From: DATKMP01 sp963790045
GTDB lineage: Bacteria > Bacteroidota > Ignavibacteria > UBA10030
Direction of reading: 5' to 3'
NCBI GenBank assembly: GCA_963790045.1
Contig: CAWBMS010000007.1
Span: forward strand, 62,001-126,000
DNA length: 64,000 bases
Positions within the stretch are counted from its first letter, which is position 1; each line of letters starts with the position of its first letter. The notes under the pieces were generated by a model. It did not search any database, was not told the origin of the DNA, and saw only the letters and a program-made list of their open reading frames with translations. A program made the translations under genes and the position numbers. Shown here in pieces: positions 44,090-52,579 of the stretch.

Positions 44090-45505
44090 ATGTATGAAAT
44101 AGTCGAAATATTTCCAAGCGAGCGGCAAAAACTTTTTACTAAACTATCGGATAAGTTTGAAACAGCGCTAAACTTTAATCGTCAGGTTGTTAGCTTTCAA
44201 GCCAACAAAGAAGAACCGATTTATCGTTGGTTTAAATATAAAGAAGGATTTTCATCCGGGCTTGTCAAGAATTTTCTTACAAAGTATTCCGACAAGCCGG
44301 GAAAAGTTTTAGATCCATTCGCCGGGGTTGGTACAACTCTCTTTGCCGGGCAAGCTCTCGGTTGGGACTCTTATGGTGTTGAAGTTCTTCCCGTTGGTAT
44401 TTTTGTTATGGAAACCAGAGAAGCAATACAAAAAATCAATATAGAAACATTTAACAAATCTATTGAAAATCTTTGGTTAGAACTAAAAAAAATTGAAGTG
44501 CCCACCAGCCATTTTCAACATATCCCCATAACAAAAGATGCTTTTCCCGATGATACCGAATTTATTCTGAATCAATTTCTCACCTATTGTGATACCATCA
44601 ACAAGAAGGAAACTCGTACTGTTTTAAAATTTGCCGCACTCTCCACATTGGAAGATATTAGTTATACAAGAAAGGACGGTCAATACTTACGATGGGACTA
44701 TCGTTCCAAACGAGATTTATCAGGCAAACCCTTTAACAAAGGCAAAATCCTTTCGTTTGAACAAGCGATGAAGAATAAATTATCCCAAATCCTTATCGAC
44801 CTATCTCCTCAAAACGATTCTCTCTTTGAGTCTGTTGCGGACAACAATTGCGGTTCGATCAACATCATCGAAGGAACTTGTCTGGATCAACTTCCAAAGT
44901 TTGATTCCGGTTTTTTTGATTTTATCGTAACATCTCCGCCCTACTGTAATCGTTATGATTATACAAGAACGTATGCGCTAGAATTGATTTATCTTGGATG
45001 CGATAACGACAAAGTACGATCGCTCCGGCAAGAACTTCTTTCGTGTACGGTTGAGAACAAAGAAAAATTGGACTATCTAAATCAACTCTATACTTCTATG
45101 GGCAACAGCACCGCTTTTGATAAAGTACTTGCTGTCTATAATTCTTCGGCTGCGATGAGAGAGGTGAATTTTACTCTTGACGAGTTGAACAAGCTTGATA
45201 AGCTTAACAATAACAATATTCCAAGAATGGTAAAAAATTATTTTTTAGAACTTTGCTTTGTTATTTACGAAATGGCCCGGGTTACAAAGAGCAGAGGACA
45301 TTGTGTGATGGTGAACGATAATGTCCGTTACGGCGGGGAAGAGATCCCTGTCGATCTTATTCTTTCGGAATTTGCCGAGAAGTTTGATTTTAAGATTAAG
45401 AAAATTTTCGTTCTTCCAAGGGGCAAGGGCAACAGCAGTCAGCAAATGGGACAATATGGACGAACCGAAACCCGAAAGTGTATCTACTTATGGCAAAAAA
45501 AATGA
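44090..45505 (+). CDS. DNA methyltransferase of an AvaI/BsoBI-type R-M system
   Basis: 471 aa site-specific amino-methylase. Motif I (AdoMet binding) VLDPFAGVGTTLFAGQALGWDSYGVE comes first and the catalytic motif IV TSPPYCNRYDY about 230 residues later. The SPPY form is frequent in N4-cytosine methylases. A long insert lies between them. It overlaps the restriction gene by 16 bp, so they form one operon. Its codon usage is more AT-rich than the adjacent DUF2851 gene, consistent with transfer. Confidence 0.9.
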   Translation: MYEIVEIFPSERQKLFTKLSDKFETALNFNRQVVSFQANKEEPIYRWFKYKEGFSSGLVKNFLTKYSDKPGKVLDPFAGVGTTLFAGQALGWDSYGVEVLPVGIFVMETREAIQKINIETFNKSIENLWLELKKIEVPTSHFQHIPITKDAFPDDTEFILNQFLTYCDTINKKETRTVLKFAALSTLEDISYTRKDGQYLRWDYRSKRDLSGKPFNKGKILSFEQAMKNKLSQILIDLSPQNDSLFESVADNNCGSINIIEGTCLDQLPKFDSGFFDFIVTSPPYCNRYDYTRTYALELIYLGCDNDKVRSLRQELLSCTVENKEKLDYLNQLYTSMGNSTAFDKVLAVYNSSAAMREVNFTLDELNKLDKLNNNNIPRMVKNYFLELCFVIYEMARVTKSRGHCVMVNDNVRYGGEEIPVDLILSEFAEKFDFKIKKIFVLPRGKGNSSQQMGQYGRTETRKCIYLWQKK

Positions 45506-46458
45506 AATCGAACAAGAATATTTTCTCTCCTGACGATCTGGTTACCTCTAAGGAAAAAACAAGAGCTGGGTTTATAGCCCTTGCGCTGGAGAAAAATTAT
45601 TTAGCCGTTCCATATATCGAAGAAGCAAAAGCGTTAAAAGCGCTTGCAAACCGGGTATCAACCCCGAACGACCTTCTTCAAGTAACCGATCTCAAAGTTG
45701 GATTATTAACTGCCTCCGGGCTTTCTGAAAAGTCTTTGAATTATTTAACGGAAGATGACAAAACATTTGCAATAAAGGGATTGATCGAGAAATTTCTCAA
45801 ACCGGCTGGAATTAATTTTGTCGATGAGCTTGTCTATCGATATCTATTAACCAAAGGAGACGCGTTAGGGGGCAAGGCAAGAAATTTAGCGGGTACCCTG
45901 GGCGAAAGAAAATTTCTTCGTTCGCTTCTCTCGGTCTTCAATTTATCGGGAATCAACTATCAATGGAAAGATAATGAAACCGATGGTTGGCTACCCAGAC
46001 CACAAGACGATACCGATATTGAAAAACGCATAAAGGGATTTTTCTGGACGAAAAATGGAGTCAACCGAATTCTAATAATGAATACGACCATTCCAATGGT
46101 TAGAAAAAACGTCGATCTTTCAATTTTGCAAGGTACTCCTAACGAACTGACAAAAGATAACCGCTCTCTTATCCACAATGCAAGTGCTTATGTGGCTCTC
46201 GGAGAATTGAAGGGTGGTATTGATCCGGCAGGTGCAGATGAACATTGGAAAACTGCAAGTTCTGCTTTAGACCGACTTAGAAAAGGTTTCGCCAAAAAAC
46301 GAAAATTACCACGAACATTTTTCGTCGGTGCTGCAATTGAAAACAGTATGGCTTCTGAAATATTTAGACAACTCCGTTCCAGATTACTTAGCAATGCCGC
46401 AAACCTTACTAATGATGAACAATTAGCATCAATCTGTGAATGGATAATAAACTTATAG
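45490..46458 (+). CDS. AvaI/BsoBI-family type II restriction endonuclease
   Basis: 322 aa. Family hallmarks near the C-terminus: YVALGELKGGIDPAGADEHWKTA, where Glu-Leu-Lys is the catalytic half of a PD-(D/E)XK site, and NRILIMNTTIPMVRKNVDLSIL upstream. LGGKARNLAGTLGERKFLR is also typical. AvaI and BsoBI cut CYCGRG; this enzyme may share or vary that site. The ATG at 45490 (MAKKMKSNKN) lies inside the methylase 3' end. Confidence 0.85.
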   Translation: MAKKMKSNKNIFSPDDLVTSKEKTRAGFIALALEKNYLAVPYIEEAKALKALANRVSTPNDLLQVTDLKVGLLTASGLSEKSLNYLTEDDKTFAIKGLIEKFLKPAGINFVDELVYRYLLTKGDALGGKARNLAGTLGERKFLRSLLSVFNLSGINYQWKDNETDGWLPRPQDDTDIEKRIKGFFWTKNGVNRILIMNTTIPMVRKNVDLSILQGTPNELTKDNRSLIHNASAYVALGELKGGIDPAGADEHWKTASSALDRLRKGFAKKRKLPRTFFVGAAIENSMASEIFRQLRSRLLSNAANLTNDEQLASICEWIINL

Positions 46459-46569
46459 AAAAACTTTTCACTCCCTCTCCGCACTTGAAACAACCTGTGA
46501 CCAATAAGCAGAATATTTTTCTATATCGATTTATTGACATCGTGATTGTTTCCCCTGTACTATTTTAGT

Positions 46570-47370
46570 ATGAAGAAATTGATTTCCATTATTATCCTTT
46601 GTGTAATGTGTGTTGCCGGTGTGCAAAATACATCCGCGCAAAATAATTTTGATGTTTCGTTGATGGTGGATTTTAGTTCGGCTGAACAACTGCTGGATTA
46701 TTTCGATCATCAAACATCAAATACTGCACGTGTCGCTGCTTTGCGCGGCAACCGGCTTGCCACAGCAACCAGCGTTTTATTAGCGCGCACTTCTCGATCC
46801 AACGATGATGTAGTACAACAGTTGGAGCTTGCGCGCGATCTTGCGCAATATAACAATGATATTTACGGACTGCTTCCGGCGAAGCAGCATATTACCGAGC
46901 TTCGCAAACTGCTGACGGAAGCAAAACGCCGCCAGATCGACCGTCGCGTGATTGCGACGCTGCAAGGATATTTTCCAGCAGAGACAAAAATATTTTCTAC
47001 CATCAAAGTATATATGGTTGTGATGGGCAACGAACGTGCGGCAGCGGTTGTGCGGCGCGTGGTCTGGCACGGCGATGTGCCTCAATTTGTCGGCGAAGAC
47101 GAGGGCGAACCCATCATCATCTTCAATCTTGCGCGGGTCATCGAAACTTCATCCGATGTGCAGGCGCAGTTTTTAGAATTGCTTGCCACGCTGGCGCACG
47201 AAAGTTTTCATGCTGTCTTCTCCAAACTGAAAGAAACGCTGCCCGGCGTGTACGGTTCGCATTCTCCTTCGGATGAATTGTTGGACATCGGTACAAAACG
47301 AAGGCATTGCGTATTATCTCTCGTTAGAAATTCACCGGCAAGGAAGGCAATTATCTTCGGAATGGTTTAA
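46570..47370 (+). CDS. DUF5700-like zinc metallopeptidase, N-terminal part
   Basis: Signal peptide MKKLISIIILCVMCVAGVQNTSAQ, then a helical region and LLATLAHESFHAVFSKLKE, an HExxH zinc motif (His-Glu-Ser-Phe-His). The frame derails after DELLDI; dropping one G of GGTAC at 47290-47294 gives DI-VQNEGIAYYLS in the next frame, supplying the downstream Glu expected of a gluzincin. The exported protein would be about 365 aa. Confidence 0.7.
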   Translation: MKKLISIIILCVMCVAGVQNTSAQNNFDVSLMVDFSSAEQLLDYFDHQTSNTARVAALRGNRLATATSVLLARTSRSNDDVVQQLELARDLAQYNNDIYGLLPAKQHITELRKLLTEAKRRQIDRRVIATLQGYFPAETKIFSTIKVYMVVMGNERAAAVVRRVVWHGDVPQFVGEDEGEPIIIFNLARVIETSSDVQAQFLELLATLAHESFHAVFSKLKETLPGVYGSHSPSDELLDIGTKRRHCVLSLVRNSPARKAIIFGMV

Positions 47371-47668
47371 TGAAACGGCAAAAGCGGTCAGTGCATTGAA
47401 CGGTGCATTAAAAGAATTATCTTCTCCGAACTGTTCTCCCACACGCGCTCATCAATTATTAATGGATGCAAATCTTTCCGGTTCGTTCAGCGGCAATTAC
47501 GGGGCAACAGCGGGTTTGCGCATGGCGTACGAGATCGATACACGGCTCGGCAGGCAGGCACTAACATCAACATTGATCAACGGCACACAATCGTTTGTCG
47601 ATGCGTACCGGGAGGCGTGCGTGCGGGAACTGATGTTGCCGCCTCTTGATGCGCGTGTTGCAAAGTAA
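47273..47668 (+). CDS. DUF5700-like zinc metallopeptidase, C-terminal part (frameshifted)
   Basis: Genuine coding from about 47291: VQNEGIAYYLSLEIHRQG contains the putative third zinc ligand (Glu of NEGIAYY), followed by helices (WFNETAKAVSALNGALKEL, TAGLRMAYEIDTRLG). It has no start of its own. Confidence 0.65.
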   Translation: MNCWTSVQNEGIAYYLSLEIHRQGRQLSSEWFNETAKAVSALNGALKELSSPNCSPTRAHQLLMDANLSGSFSGNYGATAGLRMAYEIDTRLGRQALTSTLINGTQSFVDAYREACVRELMLPPLDARVAK

Positions 47669-47702
47669 CAACGCGCACCGTCAAAACTTCAACATTTTTT
47701 TA

Positions 47703-48626
47703 CTACTTCTTATACACCGGCACGCACCAGTCACGATACTTGCGTACGTTGCCGTGAACGGTATTCAGATACAAATCCATAATTTTTTTGGTGTGCACGC
47801 CAATCTCACCAGTACCAATCTTGCGATAATCGATTTGGGTAATCGGTACAATCTGTACACCGCTGCCTGCAAAGAAAACTTCGTCCGCTAAAAATAATTC
47901 GGTACGATCAATGGAGCGTTCCTGCACAGGCATCTTCAAATCATCCTGAATATATTGCAGCACGGTTCTACGTGTAATACCTTCCAGAATATTTTCCGTA
48001 ATCGGCGGCGTGACGAAGATGCCGTTGCGAATCATAAATATATTTTCCGCAGAACCTTCAGACACATGCCCGCTTTGATCTAACACAATCGCCTCATCGA
48101 ATCCCGCAAGCTGTGCATCGGTTTTGGCAAGCGCGGAATTGACGTACGCGCCGACAACTTTGCCTCGTGCCGGAATAATATTGTCGTCCACGCGACGCCA
48201 CGAAGAAATCGTTACGTGCGCACCCGGGCTTTCGATGTATTTACCGAACGGTACGATGGCAATCGCCATCCGCGGCGTTAAATTGTGCAGACGCACGCCG
48301 ATCAGTTCATCACCGTAAAAGGCGAGCGGGCGAATGTACACTGTTTCTTTGTAATTCGATTTGCGAATCAGTTCAAGCGTGGATTGCGTCAACCCTTCCT
48401 TTGTGTACGGCAATTCCATCCGCAGCAATTTTCCGGATTCCAAAAATCGTTTGTAATGATCGAACGGGCGAAAAATAAACAGCTGCTGTTCTTGTTCGTT
48501 CCAGTACCCGCGCACGCCGCCGAACACACCGGTGCCGTAATTGAGTCCGTGCGTCATCACGCCGACTTTTGCTTCGTTGTAGGGAAGAATTTTGCCGTCT
48601 AAAAATACATACGCTGGAGTTGCCAT
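47703..48626 (-). CDS. ilvE: Branched-chain amino-acid aminotransferase
   Basis: 307 aa class IV PLP enzyme interconverting branched-chain amino acids and 2-keto acids. HGLNYGTGVFGGVRGYW is the N-domain signature; the PLP-Lys lies in ARGKVVGAYVNSALAKTDA; DEAIVLDQSGHVSEGSAENIFMI and EGITRRTVLQ are C-domain hallmarks. It may be related to D-amino-acid or ADC-lyase members of the fold, but length and motifs fit IlvE. Confidence 0.92.
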   Translation of the reverse strand: MATPAYVFLDGKILPYNEAKVGVMTHGLNYGTGVFGGVRGYWNEQEQQLFIFRPFDHYKRFLESGKLLRMELPYTKEGLTQSTLELIRKSNYKETVYIRPLAFYGDELIGVRLHNLTPRMAIAIVPFGKYIESPGAHVTISSWRRVDDNIIPARGKVVGAYVNSALAKTDAQLAGFDEAIVLDQSGHVSEGSAENIFMIRNGIFVTPPITENILEGITRRTVLQYIQDDLKMPVQERSIDRTELFLADEVFFAGSGVQIVPITQIDYRKIGTGEIGVHTKKIMDLYLNTVHGNVRKYRDWCVPVYKK

Positions 48627-48730
48627 TTATTTTCCTTTCAAATCAAATCGTGTTGATATAGTATAAGATAGAAAAAAAACGGAATGACGCCACTGATGAC
48701 AAAAATTTAATCGAACTTTAAATATGTATT

Positions 48731-50227
48731 TTATTTTGCTCCGAACACGAGCGCTTGGTACACAAACAGGTCGGCTTCCTTCCAACCGTCCCAGCCGATG
48801 CCTGCTTTGTCCTGTGCGCAATGCCCGAAAAATTGTTCTTTTGTCCATCCGGTTTCTTCCGCGACTTGCGGCAGAAATGTTCCGGAGCGATTTCCTTTGC
48901 GTATGTAAATGCCATGCTTGCCAAGTTCAAATTCATCGATGGAATGAATACGTCGCATCGGCGTAAGCACGGAAATTTCGATATCGATTTCGGATAATTC
49001 GGAAGACGCGACAGGTTCAAAGCGGTGATCTTCCGTGGCGGCGGCAATTGCCATGTCCTGCACAACGGAATACAGCGGTTCGTTCGCACCGAACAATCCG
49101 ATACAGCCGCGAAGTTCGCCGCGCTTCTTCAAGGTTACAAACGCGCCGCAATGTGCTTTGAGCACTTCGGAATAACTTGCAGTATCAGGAACAAATTCTT
49201 TCTTACTGCCGATATATTGTTCAATCGTCGTTCGTGCAAGTGCGAGCAATGTTTTTTTATCGGTGATAGAAAGTTTAAATTCCGATTCATCGGATTTCGT
49301 TTTTTGTGAAACAACGATCGCATTATATCCGACAACTCTATTTGTGTCGCCTTTTTCACTGTCGCCGGAATTTTGATATTGAATATGCGTGTACTCCATC
49401 GTACTGTCGCCTTCCGTTAAGTACATCAGTGTCAACACACTGGTCCATCCGCATAAACACGTGGCAAGGTTTTTCAACGGAGCATCTTCGTAATGAATCA
49501 GTGATCGGATAAGCGTGTTGGTAGAATTTGTGCAAATGGCATCCACCGTTGCTTGATCGACAATTTTCGCGTCGGAGTATTTTGGATAATGGGAAAAATC
49601 TGTGCTGATGATAAATAAATTCTTTTCATTGAAATACGGACGAAGCGCGCTGGCAATTTTCTGGCATGTTTCCGGCGATTGTGTTCCCAGAATAATCGGC
49701 ACCATCTTAAAATTCTTTTTCATCTTGAATTGAAGAAACGGCACTTCCACTTCGAGGCAATGTTCTTCGGAATGTGCATCGAGCCGATTGGAGAAGAATT
49801 TGTTTTGTTCAATCAATTGACTGGCAAGTTCTGTGTTGACGGCGACCGTTCCCAGCGGTGTAATCCAATCGCCTTGCGAATATACCGACGCTCCATCGAA
49901 CGAAACATGATGACTGGAACCGATGAGAAAAATATTCTCGTATTCCTTTTCATAATCAATCTGATTAATTCCCGACGCAGCGACTTCGCCGGAATAGACA
50001 TAACCCGCATGCGGAACGATAATCGTCCGCACACCGGAAATATTTTTAGGAGGAACCGCGTTCGCAAACAATTGTTCTAACATCGATTGAAGTTGCTGCT
50101 TGGTTCCCGGATAAAATTGTCCCGCCACCGCCGGTTGACGATCTATTTTTGTGTTTTGTCCGCGGCTTTGTATGGTTGCCAGCAGCAAACACGCTGCTGT
50201 GAAAATAAGGATATGTGAAAATATCAT
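48731..50227 (-). CDS. Exported Memo-AMMECR1 fusion (AmmeMemoRadiSam proteins B and A)
   Basis: 498 aa. The start at 50227 gives MIFSHILIFTAACLLLATIQSRG, a signal peptide. Residues about 30-290 are a Memo domain, with His in VPHAGYVYSGE, GSSHHVSFDGA, SEEHCLEVEVPF and STDFSHYP, the metal-site pattern related to extradiol dioxygenases. Residues about 320-498 are an AMMECR1 domain (LRGCIGLFG, DHRFEPV, DIEISVLTPM). The usual radical SAM third member (PflA-like) is not adjacent; the divergent neighbour is a different B12-type radical SAM protein. Secretion is unusual for these normally cytosolic families. Confidence 0.85.
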   Translation of the reverse strand: MIFSHILIFTAACLLLATIQSRGQNTKIDRQPAVAGQFYPGTKQQLQSMLEQLFANAVPPKNISGVRTIIVPHAGYVYSGEVAASGINQIDYEKEYENIFLIGSSHHVSFDGASVYSQGDWITPLGTVAVNTELASQLIEQNKFFSNRLDAHSEEHCLEVEVPFLQFKMKKNFKMVPIILGTQSPETCQKIASALRPYFNEKNLFIISTDFSHYPKYSDAKIVDQATVDAICTNSTNTLIRSLIHYEDAPLKNLATCLCGWTSVLTLMYLTEGDSTMEYTHIQYQNSGDSEKGDTNRVVGYNAIVVSQKTKSDESEFKLSITDKKTLLALARTTIEQYIGSKKEFVPDTASYSEVLKAHCGAFVTLKKRGELRGCIGLFGANEPLYSVVQDMAIAAATEDHRFEPVASSELSEIDIEISVLTPMRRIHSIDEFELGKHGIYIRKGNRSGTFLPQVAEETGWTKEQFFGHCAQDKAGIGWDGWKEADLFVYQALVFGAK

Positions 50228-50379
50228 ACGCACTGCCTTTGTAAGTATGCAAAACGTACTCAGAAGTAGCGTGAGTGTCAAGCCGGAAATATCAATGGAA
50301 TTTACCGGTATCGATGCTTGCCAATGGAAAGTATTCTTTATATACTATACAAATCAATTTAAGAGAAGAAAAAAACACA

Positions 50380-51522
50380 TTGTCTGACATACTGCTGTTA
50401 CATCCGAGTGAACAAGGTAAAACTTTTGGCAGCATGCCGCCGCTTGGAATGGCATGGATTACATCTTTTCTCCAATCTCAAGAGATTTCCACAACATTAA
50501 TCGACCTACAAGTAACTTATGCGACTATTGAATCCCTTCTGCAAAAATATCATCCGATGGTTGTGGGAATCGGAGGAACATCGCATACACGGTTTGAAAG
50601 TTTTTCGATTGCGCGAAAAGTCAAATCGTACGATTCAAAAATTCAAGTACTGTATGGCGGTTCACACGCAACGTTCACCGCAGATGATACGCTAAGCCAC
50701 ATTCCCGAGATCGATTTTATCGTCCGTGGAGAAGGAGAACGAACAACCCATCAAATCATTGTTCAGATTTTATCTGGAAAGAATGATTTCAAGAATATCT
50801 GTGGTATAAGTTATCGGGAGAATCATCAAATCGTTCACAATCCAGATGCAGAACGAATTCACGATCTCGATGTCTTGCCGTTTCCCTATCGTGATCCTGA
50901 TGCCATTCAACATTATAATTTACTTTTAGATTTCCTGAACATTCCTGCTGCTTCCATTATGAGTTCCCGCGGCTGCCCGATCAACTGTTCGTTTTGCTCG
51001 GCAAGCGCCATGTTCGGCACGCAATTGACGTTTCGTTCCCCTAAAAATGTTGTAGATGAAATCGAAATATTATTGAACGATTATCACTATCAAGGCATCA
51101 AATTTTTTGACAGCACGTTAACACTCAAACGAAAACATGTCGAAGATTTATGTGCAGAAATTCATCGCCGCAAGTTAAAGTTTCCATGGGAATGTGAAAT
51201 TCGTGTGAATGGAATGACGTATGAATTGCTTCGAACGATGCATGATGCCGGCTGCTACTATGTGGATTTCGGTGTTGAGTCTGCAAGCCCAACAGTATTA
51301 AAATCTATGCACAAGGGTATTACGCTCGAACAAGTGGAAAATGTATTTCGATGGACCAAAGAACTTGGGATTTATACAAAAGTATTTTTCACGTTCGGAC
51401 ACATCGGTGAAACATTAGAAGATGCACGTGCGACAGTTGAATTTATGGAACGGAATGCAAAGTTTATCGATGTGGCTGCGACCGGAATCGGCGTACAAGA
51501 ATTTATCCGGGAACAGAGGTAG
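50380..51522 (+). CDS. B12-binding radical SAM protein, main part
   Basis: Residues 1-130 form a cobalamin-binding-like Rossmann domain (SDILLLHPSEQGKTFGSMPPLGMAW, VVGIGGTSHTRFESF, VLYGGSHATFTAD, IDFIVRGEGE). The radical SAM core has the Cys triad in SSRGCPINCSFCSAS. Of the BchE/oxidative-cyclase-like group; substrate unknown, possibly a lipid or tetrapyrrole. A TTG at 50380 is the best-placed start; further upstream the frame looks non-coding. It breaks near 51493-51502, where a GTAC lies, and IYPGTEVEWFARTNN continues in another frame. Confidence 0.8.
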   Translation: MSDILLLHPSEQGKTFGSMPPLGMAWITSFLQSQEISTTLIDLQVTYATIESLLQKYHPMVVGIGGTSHTRFESFSIARKVKSYDSKIQVLYGGSHATFTADDTLSHIPEIDFIVRGEGERTTHQIIVQILSGKNDFKNICGISYRENHQIVHNPDAERIHDLDVLPFPYRDPDAIQHYNLLLDFLNIPAASIMSSRGCPINCSFCSASAMFGTQLTFRSPKNVVDEIEILLNDYHYQGIKFFDSTLTLKRKHVEDLCAEIHRRKLKFPWECEIRVNGMTYELLRTMHDAGCYYVDFGVESASPTVLKSMHKGITLEQVENVFRWTKELGIYTKVFFTFGHIGETLEDARATVEFMERNAKFIDVAATGIGVQEFIREQR

Positions 51523-51821
51523 AATGGTTTGCGCGAACGAATAATCTATTTCCAACTAATTTTTCATGGTCGGAACCGTTTGTAGATCAGAGTATTGAAT
51601 CGCTTGGCAATGACCCGTCGATTCCTGTTTTGATTCAGCCGCAATTCGGATGGCGTGAGTTTCGTAAAATCGAATTTCGCCTTGCACGATTCTGGTTAAA
51701 AAATCCGCATGCGGCACTTGATGTTTTGTGGAGTCAGATTAAACTTGGCAGAGGCAAAATATTATTGCGGCTTCTTCTTCAATTTGTAAGCATTCATATC
51801 CTTCACCGCAAGCGGCATTAA
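51501..51821 (+). CDS. B12-binding radical SAM protein, C-terminal part (frameshifted)
   Basis: Open frame IYPGTEVEWFARTNNLFPTNFSW, SIPVLIQPQFGWREFRKIEFRLARFW and a basic end. IYPGTE is the expected continuation of this radical SAM subgroup. This break differs from the others in needing a lost base or two extra bases. Confidence 0.75.
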   Translation: MYPGTEVEWFARTNNLFPTNFSWSEPFVDQSIESLGNDPSIPVLIQPQFGWREFRKIEFRLARFWLKNPHAALDVLWSQIKLGRGKILLRLLLQFVSIHILHRKRH

Positions 51822-51883
51822 CCTTTTCTTTGTTCCATGATTGTTGTTTGATTCTCGCTCTATCGTTTTCTACATTGATACAG

Positions 51884-52489
51884 ATGAAAATCAGAAAACA
51901 TATTGCGTGCGTCAGCATTGTCTATTGCATTTTTGGTTTGCTAATTCCGGTTTTTATAACGGCAGCACAGCCGCGTGTGGAAAGCCAATTCCGTATTGCT
52001 CGCCTGAAATACAACGGCGGCGGCGATTGGTATAACGATCCGTCAGCGGAAGTGAATCTATTAAATTTCGTCAAGCAATATACGCACATCGATTGCGATC
52101 CGCGGTATGAGTTTGTCGATTGCTCAAGCGATAAGCTGTTCAATTATCCGTTTTTGTTTATGACGGGACACGGCAATATTTCTTTTTCTGATTACGAAGT
52201 GCAGCATTTGCGTTCGTACTTAACGCAAGGCGGCTTTCTCTATGCCGACGATGATTACGGAATGGATAAAGCATTTCGCCGCGAAATGAAAAAAGTGTTT
52301 CCCGATCAGGATTTTGTAGAACTGCCGTTTACGTATGGATTATATTCATGCTTGTTTCAATTTCCCAACGGCGTTCCGAAAACGCATGAGCATAACGGCA
52401 AACCGCCGCAGGGTTTCGGCATCTTTTATAAAGGCCGATTGGTTGTGTATTACACGTACGAATCCAATCCCAGCGACGGCTGGGCATGA
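51884..52489 (+). CDS. DUF4159-family exported protein
   Basis: 201 aa as read. Signal peptide MKIRKHIACVSIVYCIFGLLIPVFITAAQ; then FRIARLKYNGGGDWYNDPSAEVNLLNFV, FMTGHGNISFSDYEVQHLRSYLTQGGFLYADDD and VELPFTYGLYSC, all characteristic of DUF4159. The frame stops at DGWA; removing one G of GGG at 52482-52484 continues in another frame as DPEVHGDPESKRQEALQFGAN to a stop at 52577, the normal family end. The DUF4175 gene starts 3 bp later. Such genes accompany MoxR-type AAA systems. Confidence 0.82.
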   Translation: MKIRKHIACVSIVYCIFGLLIPVFITAAQPRVESQFRIARLKYNGGGDWYNDPSAEVNLLNFVKQYTHIDCDPRYEFVDCSSDKLFNYPFLFMTGHGNISFSDYEVQHLRSYLTQGGFLYADDDYGMDKAFRREMKKVFPDQDFVELPFTYGLYSCLFQFPNGVPKTHEHNGKPPQGFGIFYKGRLVVYYTYESNPSDGWA

Positions 52490-52579
52490 TCCAGAAGTGC
52501 ATGGCGATCCGGAATCGAAACGGCAGGAAGCACTGCAGTTCGGCGCCAACATAGTTGTGTGGGCATTAAGTCATTGAAC

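Noticed and set aside
48731..51821. Complete AmmeMemoRadiSam trio
   Set aside because: The neighbouring radical SAM protein has a cobalamin-binding-like N-domain and CxxxCxxC in a BchE-like context, so it is not the PflA-type third member.
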